Source: Prevotella sp. UBA1104
GTDB lineage: Bacteria; Bacteroidota; Bacteroidia; Bacteroidales; Bacteroidaceae
Assembly: GCA_002314055.1 (NCBI GenBank)
Contig: DCBP01000125.1
Location: forward strand, 25,802 to 42,370
Reading direction: 5' to 3'
Length of the DNA stretch: 16,569 bases
The notes under the pieces were generated by a model. That model was given only the letters and a program-made list of their open reading frames with translations. It had not been told where the DNA came from and ran no database searches. The first letter of the stretch is position 1; every line of letters begins with the position of its first letter. The position numbers were made by a program, and so were the translations under genes. Below, in pieces: positions 6,957 to 13,814 of the stretch.

Positions 6957-8147
6957 ATGGCAAAGAAAATAACAAATAAAGTGAGCTGGGTCGGCAAAGT
7001 AGACTGGGAACTGACCACATTTCATGGCGACGAATTATCTACACGCCACGGTTCAAGTTATAATTCTTATCTGATTCGCGACGAAAAGGTGGCGCTCATC
7101 GATACTGTATGGTTGCCATACGACAAAGAATTTGTAGCAAGGCTTAAAAAGGAAATAGACCTGAAGGATATCGACTATATCATCATGAACCACAATGAAG
7201 TGGACCATAGCGGTGCCCTGCCAGAACTGATGCGCGAAATTCCAGATACCCCTATCTATTGCACGAAAAAAGGAGAGGCAATAATTCGCGGACACTATCA
7301 TCAGGACTGGAACTTCGTAAACGTAAAGACAGGCGATACTTTGTCTCTCGGCGAATCAACTCTGACTTTCATCGAGGCGCCGATGCTACATTGGCCAGAC
7401 ACGATGTTTACATATATGAGCGGCGACAACATTCTCTTCTCTAACGACGGCTTCGGACAGCATTTCGCATCTGAATCGCTCTTCAACGATACTGTTGACA
7501 GTAACGTTATGATGGCAGAGGCAGAGAAGTATTATGTAAATATACTGAACCTTTATAGTCCGATGGCTTTGAAGAAAATCAAGCAGATCCAAGCCATGAA
7601 CCTGCCAATCAATATGATTTGCCCGAGCCATGGAGTTATCTGGAAAGAAAATCCTATGCAGATTTTTGACAAATATCTGTTATGGGCTGACGCTTATCAG
7701 GAGAACCAAATCACTCTCATATACGACACGATGTGGCAGTCTACCCGACTCATGGCGCAGGCTATTGCCGAGGGAATTCTCAGTGAGGACCCTACTGTAA
7801 CAGTAAAGATTCTGAATGCTGCAAAAGAAGACAAAAACGATATTCTGACAGAAGTGTTCCGCTCCAAGGCAATCCTCGTCGGTTCGCCTACAATAAACTA
7901 CGGAATATCGTATGCCATCGCTGGACTGCTTGAAATGATCCACGGACTGAAGTTCAAGAAAAAGAAAGCTGCAGCTTTTGGCTCTTACGGATGGAGCGGC
8001 GAAGCTGTGAAACAAATCAGTGAGAAGTTGCAAGGCTGCGGATTTGAACTGGTTAACGATGGATTAAAGACTCTGTGGGTTCCAGACGGCAATGCTCTCG
8101 ATGAATGTCGTGAATACGGAAAAGATTTCGCAAAGGCAATCAAATAA
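6957..8147 (+). CDS. fprA: Flavodiiron protein (FprA-type A flavoprotein)
   Basis: This cytoplasmic O2 and/or NO reductase has 396 residues. The N-terminal metallo-beta-lactamase-like domain (about 1-250) has all diiron ligands in order: H79, E81 and D83 (HNEVDH), H145 (LHWPD), D164 (SNDGF) and H225 (PSHGV). This closely matches the spacing I recall in Moorella FprA (79, 81, 83, 146, 165, 226). The flavodoxin domain (about 253-396) has FMN-loop motifs DTMWQST (257-263), GSPT (309-312) and GSYGW (342-346). It reduces O2 to water or NO to N2O with electrons from rubredoxin, whose gene follows after 54 nt. The pair fits defence of a strict anaerobe. There is no C-terminal rubredoxin fusion, so it is the short class A type, not E. 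coli-type flavorubredoxin. O2 versus NO preference cannot be read from sequence. Confidence 0.95.
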   Translation: MAKKITNKVSWVGKVDWELTTFHGDELSTRHGSSYNSYLIRDEKVALIDTVWLPYDKEFVARLKKEIDLKDIDYIIMNHNEVDHSGALPELMREIPDTPIYCTKKGEAIIRGHYHQDWNFVNVKTGDTLSLGESTLTFIEAPMLHWPDTMFTYMSGDNILFSNDGFGQHFASESLFNDTVDSNVMMAEAEKYYVNILNLYSPMALKKIKQIQAMNLPINMICPSHGVIWKENPMQIFDKYLLWADAYQENQITLIYDTMWQSTRLMAQAIAEGILSEDPTVTVKILNAAKEDKNDILTEVFRSKAILVGSPTINYGISYAIAGLLEMIHGLKFKKKKAAAFGSYGWSGEAVKQISEKLQGCGFELVNDGLKTLWVPDGNALDECREYGKDFAKAIK

Positions 8148-8201
8148 CATATTGCCCGAATTCAAATAAAATTTTATATAACGATTAAAAACAAAACCAT
8201 T

Positions 8202-8363
8202 ATGAAGAAGTATGTATGTGATGTCTGCGGGTATGTATACGACCTGGCAGTAGGCGATCCAGACAATGGTATCGCTCCAGGAACAGCGTTTGAAGATCTT
8301 CCAGCAGATTGGGTTTGCCCCCTCTGTGGAGTTGGAAAGGATGAATTCAGCGTTGAGGAATAA
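8202..8363 (+). CDS. Rubredoxin
   Basis: This 53-residue iron protein starts at the ATG at 8202 and ends at TAA 8361-8363. The four iron-binding cysteines are C6 and C9 (CDVCGY) and C39 and C42 (CPLCGV). The family hallmarks YVYD, GDPDNGI, PGT, F and LPADWVCP are all in place. It carries single electrons and is the expected donor to the flavodiiron protein encoded 54 nt upstream, probably on the same transcript. Length and motif spacing are typical, and nothing is missing. Confidence 0.96.
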   Translation: MKKYVCDVCGYVYDLAVGDPDNGIAPGTAFEDLPADWVCPLCGVGKDEFSVEE

Positions 8364-8470
8364 GATAAAAATGATTCTTTTCCGCAAGTGTAATATCATA
8401 AAATAAGTAAAATTCGCACTCAATATGAGAAAAAAGCTTACTGCTGCATACAATATTACAATAAAATGAC

Positions 8471-8478
8471 TATATTTG
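8471..8478 (+). promoter_or_regulatory. -7 box ahead of small ORF or RNA
   Basis: TATATTTG matches TAnnTTTG and is followed by GCAGC, much like the serB box context. No good -33 TTTG is visible at 19-21 nt upstream. It lies 24 nt before an ATG that opens a 20-codon frame and about 150 nt before a strong hairpin, so a short transcript is plausible. Confidence 0.45.
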
Positions 8479-8502
8479 CAGCAAACTTAAAACATATTGA
8501 TT

Positions 8503-8565
8503 ATGATTGCAACTGTAATATTTATAATAAGTATATCAGTATCCGTTTTCATCTGCGTGAAATAA
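8503..8565 (+). CDS. Possible 20-residue hydrophobic peptide
   Basis: ATG at 8503 opens a frame ending at TAA 8563-8565. The product begins MIATVIFIIS and ends VFICVK: almost entirely hydrophobic, with one terminal lysine, like a single short membrane helix. A consensus -7 box lies 24 nt upstream. A hairpin lies about 65 nt downstream. I recognise no family. An AT-rich non-coding stretch would often yield such a peptide by chance, so coding is only a possibility; the transcript may instead be a small RNA. Confidence 0.25.
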   Translation: MIATVIFIISISVSVFICVK

Positions 8566-8631
8566 ACGGCTTATGATTCACTTTCGGAATAAGAATTTGT
8601 AGCACTGCAAAAGTGTAACTACATAATGTAA

Positions 8632-8680
8632 AAAGAAATGGAAGCTTCCGCATTTTATATACGGAAACTTCCATTTCTTT
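8632..8680 (-). terminator. Hairpin terminator of histidine phosphatase gene
   Basis: The 19-nt arms 8632-8650 and 8662-8680 pair with one mismatch around an 11-nt loop. On the minus strand it is followed by TTTCTTTTT, a good T-tract 46 nt after the phosphatase stop. On the plus strand TTTCTTTC follows, so it may work both ways and close the unit or small transcript to its left. Confidence 0.75.
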
Positions 8681-8725
8681 CTTGTCAGCCTTAAAGCGAT
8701 ATATGCACCAGCGCCAAAACTTCTA

Positions 8726-9235
8726 TTACTTCAGCTTCAACACTCTAACTTCAGCATTCTCCATTCGGGGAATATCTTTCATCTCCTTATTATAGAATAC
8801 AGCCTGTATTGCCTTGTTTATGATTCCATGCCCAACGGCGAGAACTGTTTTTCCATTATATTCACGTCGTATATACTCAAGAAACCTTTCGGCACGCAAC
8901 TTTAATTCATCAATAGTCTCTATATCATCAGTCCATACGGCATCCTTCAAATCTGGAATATAGCGACCGGTGAAACTGCCCCAGTCACGCTCTCGCAACA
9001 GCGGTGTAACTTTCACATCGGCATTATGAGGTTCTGCCACGATGCGACAGGTATCTACGGCACGTTTCAAATCACTCGAAACAAAGACGTCGATAGGCTT
9101 ATCGGCAAGTTTCACAGCAAGCTCACGAGCTTGTTTTATGCCGTTGTCATTTAACATTCCCTGCGTCTGCCCTTGCATTATTTTATTGGCATTGTCTACG
9201 GTCTCGCCATGGCGTGTAAGATAAAGTGTTGTCAT
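8726..9235 (-). CDS. Histidine phosphatase family protein
   Basis: This 169-residue member of the phosphoglycerate-mutase-like superfamily begins with the signature LTRHGET: R8, H9 (phospho-accepting) and G10. It continues with SSDLKRA (R58), acidic E82 in RERDWGSF and the second catalytic histidine H136 in VGHGIINKAI. The core is complete. It is shorter than the usual 200 or so residues, mainly in the segment between E82 and H136, as in small phosphatases of the CobC/GpmB type. The substrate cannot be told from sequence; a sugar phosphate or nucleotide is possible. The gene stands alone, with a terminator at 8632-8680. Its probable promoter (9381-9388) lies beyond two 64-bp repeats, so its mRNA would carry both in the 5' leader. 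It diverges from the porin gene. Confidence 0.9.
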   Translation of the reverse strand: MTTLYLTRHGETVDNANKIMQGQTQGMLNDNGIKQARELAVKLADKPIDVFVSSDLKRAVDTCRIVAEPHNADVKVTPLLRERDWGSFTGRYIPDLKDAVWTDDIETIDELKLRAERFLEYIRREYNGKTVLAVGHGIINKAIQAVFYNKEMKDIPRMENAEVRVLKLK

Positions 9236-9244
9236 AACTATTCG

Positions 9245-9372
9245 TTTTTATATAAAATCCTCACGCTCGGAAGAATAAGCAAGCTTCTTCTTCTCTCGCT
9301 TAATCGGATTTTTATATAAAATCCTCACGCTCGGAAGAATAAGCAAGCTTCTTCTTCTCTCACTTAATCGGA
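9245..9372. repeat. Two tandem 64-bp repeats
   Basis: Units 9245-9308 and 9309-9372 match at 63 of 64 positions (G9298 versus A9362). A third unit appears to begin (TTTTT at 9373) and then diverges. Each unit contains an imperfect palindrome (9270-9293 in unit 1: GAAGAA, AAGC, GCTT, TTCTTC) and a TTTTTATATAAAATCC block. The repeat sits between divergent promoters and, by the -7 box at 9381-9388, within the phosphatase leader. Confidence 0.9.
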
Positions 9373-9380
9373 TTTTTGTG

Positions 9381-9388
9381 CAAAAGTA
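9381..9388 (-). promoter_or_regulatory. -7 box for histidine phosphatase
   Basis: On the minus strand 9388-9381 reads TACTTTTG, a full match to TAnnTTTG. At the expected upstream distance only a weak GCTT is seen. If used, transcription would start near 9373 and give a leader of roughly 135 nt spanning both 64-bp repeats. Confidence 0.5.
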
Positions 9389-9411
9389 ATACAATTCTTA
9401 TTATAAAAAGC

Positions 9412-9419
9412 TACCTTTG
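9412..9419 (+). promoter_or_regulatory. -7 box for porin gene
   Basis: TACCTTTG matches TAnnTTTG and is followed by CACC, 30 nt before the porin ATG. No clear -33 TTTG lies at 19-21 nt, so the upstream element is weak or replaced by another factor. Confidence 0.6.
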
Positions 9420-9449
9420 CACCATTAATTAATCAATTATACTGTATAA

Positions 9450-10562
9450 ATGAGAAAATATATTGCTGCTGCCATGATAATGGCAGCAATGGCAGGCAAT
9501 GCCCAGGAAACAAAGACTGAACCTTGGTATAAGAGCATAAAGCTATCGGGATACGGACTCGTGGAATATCAGGCATCCGGACAGGAAGGAAGCAAAGCTA
9601 ATTCATTTGACCTCAGACTTGTAAGACTGTCGCTCGACGGAAGAATAAAAGGCGACTTTTATTGGAAGGCGCAAATGCAAATCAATGGTAACACATCGAC
9701 GAAAGGAAGTTCTCCGAGACTTGTAGACCTTTTTGCCGAGTGGCAGAAATATTCTTTCTTTAAGATTAAGGCAGGACAATTCAAACTACCTTTTACTTTT
9801 GAGAACCCTATGCACCCTATAGACCAGGGATTTATGAGCTACAGCCAGAACGTAAGCTATCTGTCGGGATTCTCCGACCGTTCTGGAGAACATTCAAGCA
9901 ACGGACGAGACATCGGTTTACAGATTCAAGGAGACTTTATAAAGAACGCCAAAGGAAGAAACCTTATGCACTATCAAGTTGGAGTATTCAACGGACAGGG
10001 CATCAACGTGAAGGATGTGGACCAGCAAAAGACTGTTGCCGGTGGCATTTGGGTAATGCCTGTCGAGGGTATGCGCATCGGAGTGTTCGGACTGGAAGGC
10101 TCTTATGCCCGCAAATGGAGCTATACTGATGATGAAGGCAAGAAACACACAGAAACAAAAAGTCTTCCACAACACAGATATGCTATAAGCGGAGAATATG
10201 TAACGAAGAGCGACTGGACTTTCCGCTCGGAATATATTCATGGAACTGGTGAAGGCTTCAAAACCAGCGACAACGAGAAGAATCCCGACTTGACTCTGAA
10301 TGGCTATGGCAGCAAAGCTGACGGATTTTATGCTGCTGCCATCGCTCCAGTAATAAAGAAGAAAGCTCACATCAAGGCACGTTACAACATGTATCGTCGT
10401 GCTGCAACGTGGAACACAATGAAGTCAATGTATGAAATCGGCGCCGACTACAAGTTCTCGAAGAACATAGGAGTCACCGCCGAATATGTGTTTGTAAACG
10501 ACCGCACGCTGAACAAGGAAAATTATAATATGGCAGACGTGCAGTTGCAGTTTAGATTTTAA
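9450..10562 (+). CDS. Outer-membrane porin, Porin_O_P family
   Basis: This 370-residue beta-barrel protein has a signal peptide at 1-18 (cleavage GNA|QETK). The mature part has the look of the phosphate-selective porin O/P family: an early strand KLSGYGLVEYQ, LRLVRLSLDGRIKGDFYWKAQ, then KAGQFKLPFTFENP (about residues 107-120) and GRDIGLQIQGDF. Strands with alternating aromatic residues run to the end, which finishes QLQFRF. A terminal phenylalanine is the usual mark of barrel insertion by the Bam complex. Family members in Pseudomonas take up phosphate and polyphosphate. In Bacteroidetes the solute is usually unknown, and nothing here fixes it. The gene is transcribed alone from the -7 box at 9412 and converges with the GH28 operon through a 26-bp stem. 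Confidence 0.85.
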   Translation: MRKYIAAAMIMAAMAGNAQETKTEPWYKSIKLSGYGLVEYQASGQEGSKANSFDLRLVRLSLDGRIKGDFYWKAQMQINGNTSTKGSSPRLVDLFAEWQKYSFFKIKAGQFKLPFTFENPMHPIDQGFMSYSQNVSYLSGFSDRSGEHSSNGRDIGLQIQGDFIKNAKGRNLMHYQVGVFNGQGINVKDVDQQKTVAGGIWVMPVEGMRIGVFGLEGSYARKWSYTDDEGKKHTETKSLPQHRYAISGEYVTKSDWTFRSEYIHGTGEGFKTSDNEKNPDLTLNGYGSKADGFYAAAIAPVIKKKAHIKARYNMYRRAATWNTMKSMYEIGADYKFSKNIGVTAEYVFVNDRTLNKENYNMADVQLQFRF

Positions 10563-10563
10563 A

Positions 10564-10657
10564 GAATTAGGAATTAGGAAAGAGGAATTAGGAATGAAAA
10601 GAATAATAGTACTATAATTAATAGAAATAATAATTCCTCTTTCCTAATTCCTAATTC
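10564..10657. repeat. 26-bp perfect inverted repeat between convergent genes
   Basis: Arms 10564-10589 and 10632-10657 are exact reverse complements with a 42-nt AT-rich spacer. The arms are built from short direct repeats of GAATTAG or AATTAGGA. The left arm starts 2 nt after the porin stop codon. The right arm abuts the GH28 stop codon, and the motif itself continues through that TAG. It may act as a two-way transcription end or mRNA 3' stabiliser. Confidence 0.85.
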
Positions 10658-12031
10658 CTAATTAAACAAGTTGTCTTTTGCCGTAACTTGAGTTGGCACA
10701 CCAGCCTTGCCGCCAAGATGGCAATTTTTGAAACTTACACTCTCGGTATTATCCATACTGAGGGCATTTTTCACTTCCATTATGTCAACCCCATTAAAAG
10801 ACACATTGCTTATAGGCTTAGCCGTGGTGCCTTGCAAAACGATACCAGCCTGACGAGCCTTACGACAACGCAAACCATCTACATGTATATTGCTTACAGT
10901 GGAGAAATGATTGTCGTCCATTCCCTCTCCGGCATACATGCTTGTAATATAGAAAAGGTCTTCAACTTCGTCAAACTCACAGTTCCTTACATACAGATTC
11001 TCTACGAATCCGCCGCGGTTTGGGTTTGTTTTAACAAATATTCCCCGTTTGCAATAGCCAGCGTATGTACAGTTCTCCACAAAGACATTTCTCACGCCTG
11101 CCGACATCTCGCTACCTATCACCACGGCGTGCAGTCCCTTAAAGCGACAATTACGTATTATTATATTCTCTGAAGGAGAACCAAGTCGCCATCCGTCATT
11201 ATCCCTTCCGCTCTTGATGGCAACATTGTCGTCACCATTATTAAAACTAATATCTTCTATAAGGACATTCCTTGAGCATTCCGGATCAATACCGTCGTTA
11301 TTCACCAACTTGGCATCATATCTCAATGAGCGGCAAATAATGTTTTCGCTTTTCAAGAGATGCACACACCAGAATGGCGAATTGGTGATGAAGACATCAG
11401 CCACGGTGATATTCTTGCATCCAAAAAACTGTATCAGTTGTGGACGCAGGAATTTTCCTTCACCAAAGTTGCGTTTCTCTACAGCAGTCTCTTCGTGGTT
11501 CATCTTGCGAGAGAGGTCGCGAGCCTCTTTCTGATCTTTGCGCCATGTGGCAAAAGAGGTCTGTGCATTGCCGTCGATAGTGCCCTTGCCTGTGATAGCC
11601 ACATCATGCAGATTGTAACCATATATAAAAGGTGAGTAATTCTGCAGGAAAGTCCCTTCCCAACTTGTCTTTACCATTGGCAGATAATACTTCGGCTCTG
11701 GTGCGAACTTCAGTGTTGCCCCTTCCTGGAGATCGATACATGTATTGCTTTCAAAATGAATCGGTCCCTTTAGATAATATGTTCCTGCCGGCACCAAGAT
11801 ACGTATGCCTCCAAGTTTTCTCGACTGCGCCATTGCTTTTCTGAAGGCAGGCAGACAGTCTTTCTTGCCGTCGCCCCTCGCTCCGAACTCGAGTATGCTC
11901 TTTACATTTGAAGAGATTTTTGCACCGGTTATTTCCTTCAAGATCCCGTCACGTTTTTCAGCATCATAGTCTGCTGCACTTGCAAATATGCATGATACAG
12001 CAAGTGTGAATAATAATAGTATTTTCTTCAT
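10658..12031 (-). CDS. GH28 family glycosidase, atypical active site, secreted
   Basis: This pectinase-like right-handed beta-helix protein has 457 residues. The signal peptide is about 1-19 (ASA|AD). The pectate-lyase-type N-terminal motif FGARGDGKKD (49-58) opens the helix. Catalytic acids of GH28 are present: D246 in NNDGID (usual NTD) and D267, D268 in NGDDNVAIKSG. The usual GHG is LHA here (300-302), keeping H301, and the usual RIK is FVK (332-334), keeping only K334. These changes line the substrate pocket and suggest a target other than plain homogalacturonan, perhaps a side-chain galacturonide. It is second in a minus-strand operon, 6 nt after the stop of another GH28 gene. Its TAG stop is contributed by the intergenic AATTAGG repeat. 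GH28 hydrolases invert and cut alpha-linked galacturonic acid or related bonds. Confidence 0.85.
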   Translation of the reverse strand: MKKILLLFTLAVSCIFASAADYDAEKRDGILKEITGAKISSNVKSILEFGARGDGKKDCLPAFRKAMAQSRKLGGIRILVPAGTYYLKGPIHFESNTCIDLQEGATLKFAPEPKYYLPMVKTSWEGTFLQNYSPFIYGYNLHDVAITGKGTIDGNAQTSFATWRKDQKEARDLSRKMNHEETAVEKRNFGEGKFLRPQLIQFFGCKNITVADVFITNSPFWCVHLLKSENIICRSLRYDAKLVNNDGIDPECSRNVLIEDISFNNGDDNVAIKSGRDNDGWRLGSPSENIIIRNCRFKGLHAVVIGSEMSAGVRNVFVENCTYAGYCKRGIFVKTNPNRGGFVENLYVRNCEFDEVEDLFYITSMYAGEGMDDNHFSTVSNIHVDGLRCRKARQAGIVLQGTTAKPISNVSFNGVDIMEVKNALSMDNTESVSFKNCHLGGKAGVPTQVTAKDNLFN

Positions 12032-12037
12032 TTTTGT

Positions 12038-13642
12038 TTATCTTTTAATTATAGGCATTTCTGCATTATCCCCGGATATGTTGTATTTCAGCGAACCTGT
12101 AGGCACGAGGAACGAAACGTTATCAAACGTCAGTCCATGACTGTTGTCTATATTCAGAGTATTGTCGGTCGCTTGAATCGTAAGATTCTTCAGCGTCAGT
12201 CCGCCAACATCATTCATGCTTTTGAAAATACGGTTTGTCCTGACCGTACCGTTTTCTATCACCACACCTGTTGTCGGAACCTCCGGAATCGTATTCATAC
12301 TCATCATGCGGTCGGCTGACTCGATAACGAAATTACTAATTCTGATATCCTTCACCACTGGAGTAAGCGGCGTTATGGCAAGCGGTGGATTACGCTGAGC
12401 CAACTCTCCCATATACATCTTAGAACCAAGCAAGTCCCAAGTGAAAGCCTCATTCACATCTATAAGTCTCACGTTATCATAATATATATCCCATATTCCT
12501 CCTCCGCGGTTACGTCGGGTCTTAAAGCGGAAGCCAGTGCGAGTACCGTCGAACACACAATTATAGAGATACACGTTTTTTATACCTGCCGCCGTTTCGC
12601 TGCCACACGTAATGCCCCCATGCCCTTTTTCTGCAAGACAATAGCGAATGACTACATTCTCGGTAGGACGCCCTACCCTAACGCCATCTTCAGCCCGTCC
12701 GCTCTTCAGCGTAAAGCAGTCGTCGCCACAATTCAGCGTTGAATATTCTATAAGTACATTCTTGCATGAGGAGATGTCTATGCCATCGCCACTCGGCACT
12801 CCAACGGAGTTTACGGTAACTCCACGAATAATAACATTCTCGCAGTATATCGGATTTATATTCCAAAGCACACTGCGCTCGAACGTAACTCCCTCTACAA
12901 GAACATTCTTGCAGTTTATCGGTGCAAACGATTTCGGACGATAGAACGTTCTGCCGTCATGTCCGTCGCAGATGCGCTGTTCTACCGGCAACCTGTAGTC
13001 TATGTCTTTCTCCACCACACTGTTGCCGTTTCTAAGCCGGCGCATCTCTACCTCCATCGGCGGACCGACAATCTTTCCCCGTCCCGTCAGTGCAATGTTC
13101 TTTGCCTTGTTTGCATAGATAAATGCTCCAGCCCCCATCACTTCTATTCCCTCATGACGAGTGAATACCGCCGGCTGATAGTCGTCGATATCGGCAGAGA
13201 ATTCCAGTATGCAGCCTTCATCAAGATGCAAGTCAATGTTACTTTTCAGCGTTATGCGCCCTGTATGCCAATGTCCGGCAGGCACCACAACGCGCCCGCC
13301 GCCTTTCTTCGACAAGTCTTCTATAATCTTGTTCAAGGCTTCGGTTATCATCCCCCTCTTGTCGATGTCGGCACGGGTCACGCCAATCTCTACATTTCTG
13401 AAGGACGTACGTTTCGGCTCTTTCATCTTAAACGGTACTCCACTCAACGGAGCGATATCTTTCGGCATGACAAGTGCACCGACTTCATCTCTACCTACTA
13501 TACCATTGTTCTCAACAAGGGCATTGATATCTTTATTGACGTCAGCTTCTATGGTTTCGTCTGCCATCATTTCTGAAGCACATAATGGCGCGGCAAGAAT
13601 TGCTGCCGATATTAATAAAGAGAATTTTTTTGTCGTTTTCAT
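12038..13642 (-). CDS. GH28 polygalacturonase / galacturonidase, secreted
   Basis: This 534-residue GH28 enzyme is first in the two-gene operon. A signal peptide covers about 1-22. A segment of about 65 residues without a recognised fold precedes the beta-helix, which starts around FRNVEIGVTRADIDKRG. Catalytic motifs are canonical: D286 in PSGDGID, D307 and D308 in NCGDDCF, GHG at 340-342 (H341) and RFK at 372-374. NRGGG (378-382) follows, as in many bacterial exo-type members. The activity is expected to be hydrolysis of alpha-galacturonosyl bonds in pectin. Exo versus endo action and exact substrate cannot be decided here. The N-terminal region is longer than in minimal GH28 enzymes. The next gene starts 6 nt after its stop. 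The operon diverges from the WecA-type gene across 172 nt. Confidence 0.88.
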   Translation of the reverse strand: MKTTKKFSLLISAAILAAPLCASEMMADETIEADVNKDINALVENNGIVGRDEVGALVMPKDIAPLSGVPFKMKEPKRTSFRNVEIGVTRADIDKRGMITEALNKIIEDLSKKGGGRVVVPAGHWHTGRITLKSNIDLHLDEGCILEFSADIDDYQPAVFTRHEGIEVMGAGAFIYANKAKNIALTGRGKIVGPPMEVEMRRLRNGNSVVEKDIDYRLPVEQRICDGHDGRTFYRPKSFAPINCKNVLVEGVTFERSVLWNINPIYCENVIIRGVTVNSVGVPSGDGIDISSCKNVLIEYSTLNCGDDCFTLKSGRAEDGVRVGRPTENVVIRYCLAEKGHGGITCGSETAAGIKNVYLYNCVFDGTRTGFRFKTRRNRGGGIWDIYYDNVRLIDVNEAFTWDLLGSKMYMGELAQRNPPLAITPLTPVVKDIRISNFVIESADRMMSMNTIPEVPTTGVVIENGTVRTNRIFKSMNDVGGLTLKNLTIQATDNTLNIDNSHGLTFDNVSFLVPTGSLKYNISGDNAEMPIIKR

Positions 13643-13676
13643 ATTACATTATTTTATATATAATGTGACGGAAATA

Positions 13677-13684
13677 CAAAAGAA
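13677..13684 (-). promoter_or_regulatory. Weak -7 box for GH28 operon
   Basis: On the minus strand 13684-13677 reads TTCTTTTG, one change from TAnnTTTG. An overlapping alternative, TACATTTC (13689-13682), has TTGC 21 nt upstream. Neither is strong, so promoter use is uncertain and may need an activator, as often for glycan-use genes. Confidence 0.3.
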
Positions 13685-13769
13685 ATGTAACTGTTTTAGA
13701 ATATTTTCATGCAAGAATACAATATTAAACTTTTTTTTGTGTTATAATAAACAGACAAGATATAGTATA

Positions 13770-13777
13770 TACACTTG
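13770..13777 (+). promoter_or_regulatory. Possible -7 box for WecA-type gene
   Basis: TACACTTG has one mismatch to TAnnTTTG and lies 37 nt before the ATG at 13815. The nearest TTTG (13736-13739) is 30 nt upstream, too far for a standard -33 element. Confidence 0.35.
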
Positions 13778-13814
13778 CCTGACACATATTTTATTAATAT
13801 CACAAAGATTAAAG

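Larger units (their letters stand above)
8364..8725. other. Mostly non-coding gap, rubredoxin to phosphatase
   Basis: This gap lies between convergent genes. It holds a -7 box (8471-8478), a possible 20-codon hydrophobic reading frame (8503-8565) and a 19-bp hairpin (8632-8680), listed separately. No larger gene is supported. The first hundred bases after rubredoxin are AT-rich, with no obvious terminator. Confidence 0.6.

Noticed and set aside
8064..8453. 129-codon minus-strand frame spanning the rubredoxin gene
   Set aside because: It overlaps both the end of the flavodiiron gene and rubredoxin, which have clear family motifs on the plus strand.
9245..9372. CRISPR array
   Set aside because: The two 64-bp units are directly adjacent with no spacers and no cas genes nearby.
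10658..12031. Lipoprotein signal at Cys14 of the 457-residue GH28 protein
   Set aside because: The -3 position is Ala, not the usual Leu/Val/Ile, and a good signal peptidase I site (ASA|AD) follows.
12959..13576. 205-codon plus-strand frame opposite the first GH28 gene
   Set aside because: No family features; GH28 motifs on the other strand are complete.
13209..13814. Upstream extension of the WecA-type reading frame by 202 codons
   Set aside because: It lies antisense within the GH28 gene, lacks family features, and the ATG at 13815 begins a normal first membrane helix.
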